Source of the DNA: Promethearchaeota archaeon
Lineage (GTDB): Archaea > Asgardarchaeota > Lokiarchaeia > Sigynarchaeales > SOKP01
Direction: 5' to 3'
Length of the DNA stretch: 19,037 bases
Assembly: GCA_019057775.1 (NCBI GenBank)
Contig: JAHLWT010000298.1
Location: forward strand, 1 to 19,037
The position numbers and the translations under genes are program-made. The notes under the pieces are model-generated. The model was given only the letters and a program-made list of their open reading frames with translations, had not been told where the DNA came from and did not search any database. Positions 14,504 to 19,037 of the stretch are shown one piece after another. Each line of letters starts with the position of its first letter. Position 1 is the stretch's first letter.

Positions 14504-15074
14504 ATGGTAATTCACCTATTAATAGATTAATTATACTTAAAGCGATCTGGTGCATTCCCAGTGAATAATCAATACTTATTGTGATATTTGCATAGAATTC
14601 AAATACAGGAGGCCCTCTTAATAGGTTCACATCTAATGGATCCGGGAAATTTGCGGGTAAAAAATCGCTGGTATTAGCAGTAAAGTTAAAAAAACCGGTT
14701 TGACCTTTGGGAATAGTGCCAAAATTTTCACTTTTTTCAAATACTATAACATTCCGCGTTTCATTTGAACCTAGTACAGGATAATCGATGTGACTATAAT
14801 TTAATGAAATTGAGACAGAAAATTCCAGATTTTCTAAATCAAAATAACCTGCATTGGTGATATTAAAAGGTAGTGTAAAATTTCCTCCATGAAAACCAGC
14901 TAAGTCATAATCTAAATTAAATTCAGCATCATCTATCCCTAAGCCAATATTATCTGTATCTTGCAATATTAATACAGCAGACCAACCTCCGAGAAAAGCT
15001 ACGACGGTTATAGAGAGAGTCAATAATAAAATGAAAATCCTGAAAATTATTCTAAACACTCTTGAGATACGCAT
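14502..15074 (-). CDS. membrane-anchored extracellular beta domain, sequon-rich
   Basis: A 190-residue protein with an N-terminal basic segment and signal-anchor helix (about 9-37) followed by a secreted-type domain. That domain has alternating hydrophobic strands and resembles an Ig- or LEA14-like beta sandwich ('LPFNITNAGYFDLENLEFSV', 'NFGTIPKGQTGFFNFTA'). It carries seven N-glycosylation sequons, at N65, N71, N92, N104, N130, N134 and N163, consistent with a heavily glycosylated surface protein. There is no enzyme motif. The C-terminus (IALSIINLLIGELP) is hydrophobic. The start is ATG at 15074. It is the first gene of the membrane operon, divergent from the Ca2+-ATPase with 294 bases between starts. 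The fold assignment is inference. Confidence 0.78.
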   Translation of the reverse strand: MRISRVFRIIFRIFILLLTLSITVVAFLGGWSAVLILQDTDNIGLGIDDAEFNLDYDLAGFHGGNFTLPFNITNAGYFDLENLEFSVSISLNYSHIDYPVLGSNETRNVIVFEKSENFGTIPKGQTGFFNFTANTSDFLPANFPDPLDVNLLRGPPVFEFYANITISIDYSLGMHQIALSIINLLIGELP

Positions 15075-15320
15075 ACGAATTTTTTTTATTGAAAAATTAA
15101 TTTAATTTTTATTAGATTTAATATAATTAGTTTATTTTATTTCTATGTTAGGTTTATATTTGATAATCTAATTTAACATTTATTAGATTTATTATACTTA
15201 TAAATTTTATATTTTTAATTTTAAGGGATAAAAGATATAAATGGATTGATATAAAATTATCTAATTACCCTTTTTCTTGAAAATCTATAAGTGAATTTAA
15301 ATTTATTAAGTTAATAATTA

Positions 15321-15335
15321 GATTATAAATAATTT
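15321..15335 (+). promoter_or_regulatory. possible TATA box for the Ca2+-ATPase gene
   Basis: GATTATAAATAATTT contains TTATAAAT about 40 bases before the ATPase ATG, giving a leader of about 15 bases. It is followed by an A12 run (15347-15358) and GG, which may serve as a weak Shine-Dalgarno. The rest of the 294-base divergent region (15075-15368) shows only A+T-rich sequence. Confidence 0.3.
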
Positions 15336-15368
15336 TTTATATTTTCAAAAAAAAAAAAGGATAATATC

Positions 15369-18218
15369 ATGAAGGATTTGGAAAGTATACACGCTCACTC
15401 AGTTGACTCGAAAGATGTTATTGAAAAATTACAAACGTCAGTAGAAAAAGGTTTAACGGAGAATGAAGCTCAGAAAAGACTTGAAGAATATGGAAAAAAT
15501 GAATTAGTAAAAGAAAAAGGGAAAAGTGCATTGCAAATTTTCATAGGGCAATTTAAAGATTTCCTTATATATCTTCTAATTTTTGCCATTATAATTTCTG
15601 TTCTTATTGGATTGTATGAATCCACACAAAGTGAAGAATGGCCTTCAGAATACACAGATGCCATAGTAATAGGAGCGATCTTAATGGTAAATGCAATATT
15701 AGGATTTTATCAAGAATATCAAGCGGAGAAATCAATGGACAGTTTAAAAAAGTTAGCGCCACATTATGCAAAAGTTCGAAGAGATGGAAGGGTAATAGAA
15801 ATTGCTGTTGAAGATGTAGTTCCAGGAGATATTGTTTTAGTAGAAGAAGGTGATAAATTCCCCGCTGATATTAGGTTTTACAGGGAATTTTCCTTATATG
15901 TTGATGAGGCGATATTAACTGGTGAATCATTACCAGTCAAGAAACAATTAAAACCTGTTGATGATAAAATGATTCTGGCGGATAGAACTAACCTGGGATA
16001 CATGAATACAATAATCACCCGGGGGAACGGAGAAGGTATAGTAATTGGAACGGGTATGAAAACAGAGATTGGTAAAATTGCTCAAAGCTTACAAGAAGAG
16101 GAAATAGAACTTAGTCCCTTCCAAAAGGAGGTCAACAAATTCGGAAAATTGCTAGGAATTTTAATTTTAATAATATGCGGTTTTGTTTTTCTTATTGAAG
16201 TACTACTTATTGTAATTTTTGGAAGCCCTGATCCTTTAAATGAAATGATAGAAGCTTTTGAGATCGCAATAAGTTTAGCTGTATCTGCTGTCCCTGAAGG
16301 GCTCATAGTTGTTATTACTGTTGTTATGAGTATAGGGATGAGAAAAATGGCAGACAGAAATGCTTTAGTAAGAAAATTAACAGCTGTTGAAACATTAGGC
16401 AGAGTAAGTGTAATATGTTCTGATAAAACTGGCACCTTAACTAAAAATGAAATGACAGTTGTTAAAGTTTTCCTAGACGGTAATGATTATGATGTAGAAG
16501 GGGTTGGTTACGCCCTCGAGGGGAAAATCATTGATAAATCAGGGAAAGAAGCTTCAGTAACCTATGAAAATTATCTTAAGAGATTTCTTGAATGTTGTAT
16601 GTTTTGTAATAATTCTAATGTTTCTCGAAAGAATGATGGTACAGAAGATACTCACGTTGTCGGGGATCCCACAGAAATTTCGTTAAAAGTATTGGCTATG
16701 AAAATGGGCTTAGATATTACGTCAGAGAAATTATTTGAAATTCCCTTTGATTCAGATAGAAAAATGATGTCTGTTGTTTATAAAATCGATAACAAAAATT
16801 ACGCATTAATTAAGGGCGCTCCAGATATTTTGCTTAAAAATGCTAGTAAAGGTCTGATGGGGGGACAAGAAAAACCAATTGAAGAAGTAAGAGATGTGAT
16901 CTTACAAAAAAATGAAGAATACGCTCGAAATGCTTTAAGAGTATTAGGAATAGCTTATAAACCGCTAGATGATAATTTTAAAGAAGAAGAAATAGAAAAA
17001 GGATACACCTATCTTGGCTTAGCAGGAATTATCGATCCTGCGAGAGATGAGGTAAAAGATGCAATTGAAGAAGCAAGAATGGCTGGAATTCGAACAATTA
17101 TGATCACAGGAGATCACAAGATTACAGCCTTAGCAATAGCTCAAGAAATTGGATTAACAGAATCAAATGAAGCATTAACTGGGGTTGAATTAGAAGAGAT
17201 GAATGATGATGAGCTTCGGGAAAAAGTTAAAGATGTTGATGTATTTGCGAGAGTTACTTCTGAACATAAATTACGAATATTACGAAGATTAAAAGAACTA
17301 GACTTAGTGGTTTCAATGACGGGAGATGGTGTAAATGACGCTCCTGCTGTGAAAGGGGCACATGTTGGTGTTGCGATGGGATTAAAAGGAACAGAAGTTA
17401 CACAGGAAGCATCTGAAATGATTTTAATTGATGATAATTACGCTACAATCGTATCTGCAATTGAAGAAGGAAGAGGTATTTTCGAAACTACTAAAGGATT
17501 CTTTCGATACATGTTAAGTACTAATTTTGATGAGATATTTTTAATTATTACAGCCTATATTCTAATGAAGCTATTTGTTAATGTTCCATCGGTATTTTTT
17601 GCACTTCCCATTCAACCTATTCAGATTTTGTGGCTCAACATTGCTACAGATGGAATTCCAGCAATGGTACTCGGTTTGACTCCTACTGATCCTGATGTAA
17701 TGATGGAGAAACCCAGAAAAGGCTTTACTTTATTGCCCGAGATCAAAGGGCCAGTACTTTTTCTAGGGATTTATACTACAATAACAGATATCACGCTTTA
17801 CGTACTTCTCTGGACAACTCTAATTCCAGCTTGGGCTACTGCAGGAATTGATCCAAAATTAGGATTGGATTTTCTCACAGTTGGTTCTGACTCAAATTTA
17901 TACGCCATATCTTTAGCACAAACTATATTATTTACAAATTTAGTAGTATGTGAATTACTGTTTGTCTTCTCTTGTACATCCAATATAAAACCATTTTACT
18001 TGTTTCCGAATAAGCATTTATTCTGGGCTACAGGACTTTCTCTTGCATTACAGTTACTAATTCTATATACACCAATGGGATTAGCATTTCATGTGGTTCC
18101 CTTATTACATTGGGAATATTGGATTGCACTTTTCTTGGGAGCATTTAGTGTTGTCGTTGTTGATGAATTAAGAAAAGCGAAACTTAGAAAGAAGAGAGGA
18201 ATAAAAATCAGAAAGTAA
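15369..18218 (+). CDS. SERCA-type P2 Ca2+-transporting P-type ATPase
   Basis: A complete 949-residue P2-type ATPase. Order: N-terminal cation-ATPase segment, M1-M2 (about 57-114), actuator domain with TGES (184-187), M3-M4 (about 262-322), phosphorylation motif SDKTGT with D352, nucleotide domain with KGAPD (482-486), hinge GDGVND (652-657), then M5-M10 to about 935. The ion-binding residues match animal SERCA: E310 in VPEGL (M4), N719 and E722 (M5), N757, T760 and D761 (M6), and E862 (M8). Both calcium sites therefore look intact, whereas PMR1/SPCA pumps lack site I. It should export Ca2+ across the cytoplasmic membrane using ATP. The start is ATG at 15369. A hairpin and T-run follow the stop. 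No regulatory peptide is visible. Confidence 0.93.
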   Translation: MKDLESIHAHSVDSKDVIEKLQTSVEKGLTENEAQKRLEEYGKNELVKEKGKSALQIFIGQFKDFLIYLLIFAIIISVLIGLYESTQSEEWPSEYTDAIVIGAILMVNAILGFYQEYQAEKSMDSLKKLAPHYAKVRRDGRVIEIAVEDVVPGDIVLVEEGDKFPADIRFYREFSLYVDEAILTGESLPVKKQLKPVDDKMILADRTNLGYMNTIITRGNGEGIVIGTGMKTEIGKIAQSLQEEEIELSPFQKEVNKFGKLLGILILIICGFVFLIEVLLIVIFGSPDPLNEMIEAFEIAISLAVSAVPEGLIVVITVVMSIGMRKMADRNALVRKLTAVETLGRVSVICSDKTGTLTKNEMTVVKVFLDGNDYDVEGVGYALEGKIIDKSGKEASVTYENYLKRFLECCMFCNNSNVSRKNDGTEDTHVVGDPTEISLKVLAMKMGLDITSEKLFEIPFDSDRKMMSVVYKIDNKNYALIKGAPDILLKNASKGLMGGQEKPIEEVRDVILQKNEEYARNALRVLGIAYKPLDDNFKEEEIEKGYTYLGLAGIIDPARDEVKDAIEEARMAGIRTIMITGDHKITALAIAQEIGLTESNEALTGVELEEMNDDELREKVKDVDVFARVTSEHKLRILRRLKELDLVVSMTGDGVNDAPAVKGAHVGVAMGLKGTEVTQEASEMILIDDNYATIVSAIEEGRGIFETTKGFFRYMLSTNFDEIFLIITAYILMKLFVNVPSVFFALPIQPIQILWLNIATDGIPAMVLGLTPTDPDVMMEKPRKGFTLLPEIKGPVLFLGIYTTITDITLYVLLWTTLIPAWATAGIDPKLGLDFLTVGSDSNLYAISLAQTILFTNLVVCELLFVFSCTSNIKPFYLFPNKHLFWATGLSLALQLLILYTPMGLAFHVVPLLHWEYWIALFLGAFSVVVVDELRKAKLRKKRGIKIRK

Positions 18219-18226
18219 ATTAAATT

Positions 18227-18260
18227 TAAGAGTAGAACTCTTATCTGATTATTTTTTTTT
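18227..18260 (+). terminator. hairpin plus T-tract terminator after the ATPase
   Basis: TAAGAGT-AGA-ACTCTTA (18227-18243) is a perfect seven-pair stem nine bases after the ATPase stop. After TCTGATTA comes a run of nine Ts (18252-18260). This is the clearest terminator-like structure in the window; in archaea the T-run alone can terminate transcription. Confidence 0.6.
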
Positions 18261-18339
18261 AATTAATTTTAAATTTTTAACATAATTCTATTAAATTATT
18301 AAAGTTAATAGTTCAAGAAAGTAAAACGAGAAGATTAAA

Positions 18340-19026
18340 ATGAATATCGCTGAAATTATAAAAAAGAAAATTGATTCAGATGAAACCGTCCTAACTGAGT
18401 TTGAATCCAAAGAATTATTAGAAGAAATTGGAATTCAGGTTCCAGCTCAAAAATTAACGGCTTCAAAAGAAGAAACAGTGAAAGCAGCTGAGGAAATTGG
18501 CTTACCTGTTGTTATGAAACTTATGGCAGAAGATATTGTTCATAAATCTGATACCGGAGCTGTGAAATTGAATATAAAAACAACAGAAGAAGTGGAAATA
18601 GCTTATGACGAATTAATGAATATCCCGACTCAAAAAGCAAAGAGAATCTCAGTTCAAAAAATGGCCGATGAACCTATAACTGAACTCATTATCGGCATGA
18701 CTACTGATCCTCAATTTGGTCCCGCCCTAATGTTTGGAATTGGTGGAATTTTGGTAGAACTTTTAGAAGATGTTAGCTTCAGAATTGCGCCAGTTACTGA
18801 GTATGATTGTAGAGAGATGATAAAGGAGATTAAAGGGTTTCCAATATTAGATGGATATCGGGGAAAACCTAAAGCAGATATTAATGCTATTGTTGATGTT
18901 TTGATGAAGATTTCTGATCTCGTTATTAAATATGAAGAAATAAATGAATTAGATCTAAATCCCGTTTTTATTTATGAAAAGGGACTTATATGTGTAGATG
19001 CTAGAATAATTCTAAAAAATAATTGA
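18340..19026 (+). CDS. acdB: acetyl-CoA synthetase (ADP-forming), beta subunit
   Basis: A 228-residue ATP-grasp protein, the size of archaeal AcdB. With the alpha subunit it converts acetyl-CoA (or another acyl-CoA), ADP and phosphate into the acid, ATP and CoA, which is the main energy-conserving step in acetate-producing archaea. Seen: an ATP-grasp lobe with 'GLPVVMKLMAEDIVHKSDTG' (54-73), the glycine-rich 'FGPALMFGIGGILVELL' (126-142), 'VSFRIAP' (145-151) and the C-terminal 'ELDLNPVF' (203-210). The alpha subunit is not in the window and could follow beyond its end or be elsewhere; in some archaea both are fused, but this chain stops naturally. The start is ATG at 18340 with a weak GAGAAG upstream. 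It is separated from the ATPase by a terminator, so it is probably transcribed independently. Confidence 0.88.
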   Translation: MNIAEIIKKKIDSDETVLTEFESKELLEEIGIQVPAQKLTASKEETVKAAEEIGLPVVMKLMAEDIVHKSDTGAVKLNIKTTEEVEIAYDELMNIPTQKAKRISVQKMADEPITELIIGMTTDPQFGPALMFGIGGILVELLEDVSFRIAPVTEYDCREMIKEIKGFPILDGYRGKPKADINAIVDVLMKISDLVIKYEEINELDLNPVFIYEKGLICVDARIILKNN

Positions 19027-19036
19027 GTTTTTTTTT
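19027..19036 (+). terminator. T-run after acdB stop
   Basis: A G and nine Ts follow the stop codon directly at the window edge. Archaeal RNA polymerase can terminate at such T-runs. If transcription stops here, an alpha subunit downstream would need its own promoter. Confidence 0.35.
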
Positions 19037-19037
19037 A

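Noticed and set aside
16082..16435. Open frame on the minus strand inside the ATPase gene
   Set aside because: It lies opposite the highly conserved M3-M4 and SDKTGT coding region; its composition is a mirror of that gene.
1..19037. Mobile element, integrase or attachment site
   Set aside because: No transposase, recombinase, terminal inverted repeats or direct-repeat boundaries were found; composition looks even throughout.

Overview
The window is a strongly A+T-rich stretch of archaeal chromosome, most likely from an Asgard archaeon (Promethearchaeota, Lokiarchaeia-like). Evidence for this placement is the mix of archaeal and eukaryote-like genes. The archaeal side has an isoprenyl diphosphate synthase with both aspartate-rich motifs, a split ComD/ComE decarboxylase, an ADP-forming acetyl-CoA synthetase beta subunit, and Shine-Dalgarno sites such as GGAGG and GTGATC. 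The eukaryote-like side has a Ras/Rab/Arf-type small GTPase, an SDS22-like leucine-rich-repeat protein, a JAMM/MPN+ metalloprotease with a helical-repeat tail, tandem C2HC zinc fingers, and a SERCA-type P-type ATPase with both calcium sites. The assignment is inference; no rRNA or tRNA is present to confirm it.

Layout. 1-126: the end of an alpha/beta hydrolase. 211-1119 (-): radical SAM enzyme. 1365-1961 (+): small GTPase. 1980-3053 (-): prenyl diphosphate synthase. 3187-5185 (+): YfcE-like phosphoesterase, then a HEAT/LRR protein. 5262-7804 (-): two tandem paralogous zinc-dependent dehydrogenases, apparently translationally coupled. 7952-9009 (+): comD-comE, divergent from the dehydrogenases. 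9118-12476 (+): JAMM-helical-repeat protein, zinc-finger protein and a second radical SAM enzyme. 12489-13238 (-): helical protein of unknown function. 13239-13592: an A+T-rich gap with several possible RNA hairpins. 13593-15074 (-): a three-gene membrane operon. 15369-18218 (+): Ca2+-ATPase, followed by a hairpin/T-tract terminator. 18340-19026 (+): acetyl-CoA synthetase (ADP-forming) beta subunit.

How the genes may work together. ComDE would make an aldehyde (sulfoacetaldehyde if the substrate is sulfopyruvate), and the two divergent dehydrogenases are candidates to reduce or oxidise such a product. The JAMM protein and the zinc-finger protein downstream could be parts of a ubiquitin-like regulatory pathway, but no ubiquitin, E1, E2 or RING gene lies here. 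The membrane operon encodes a sequon-rich extracellular domain, a four-helix membrane protein and a membrane-anchored zinc ribbon, so it looks like one envelope complex. Several genes appear to use non-ATG starts (GTG, TTG, possibly ATT), each judged from Shine-Dalgarno placement or protein homology.
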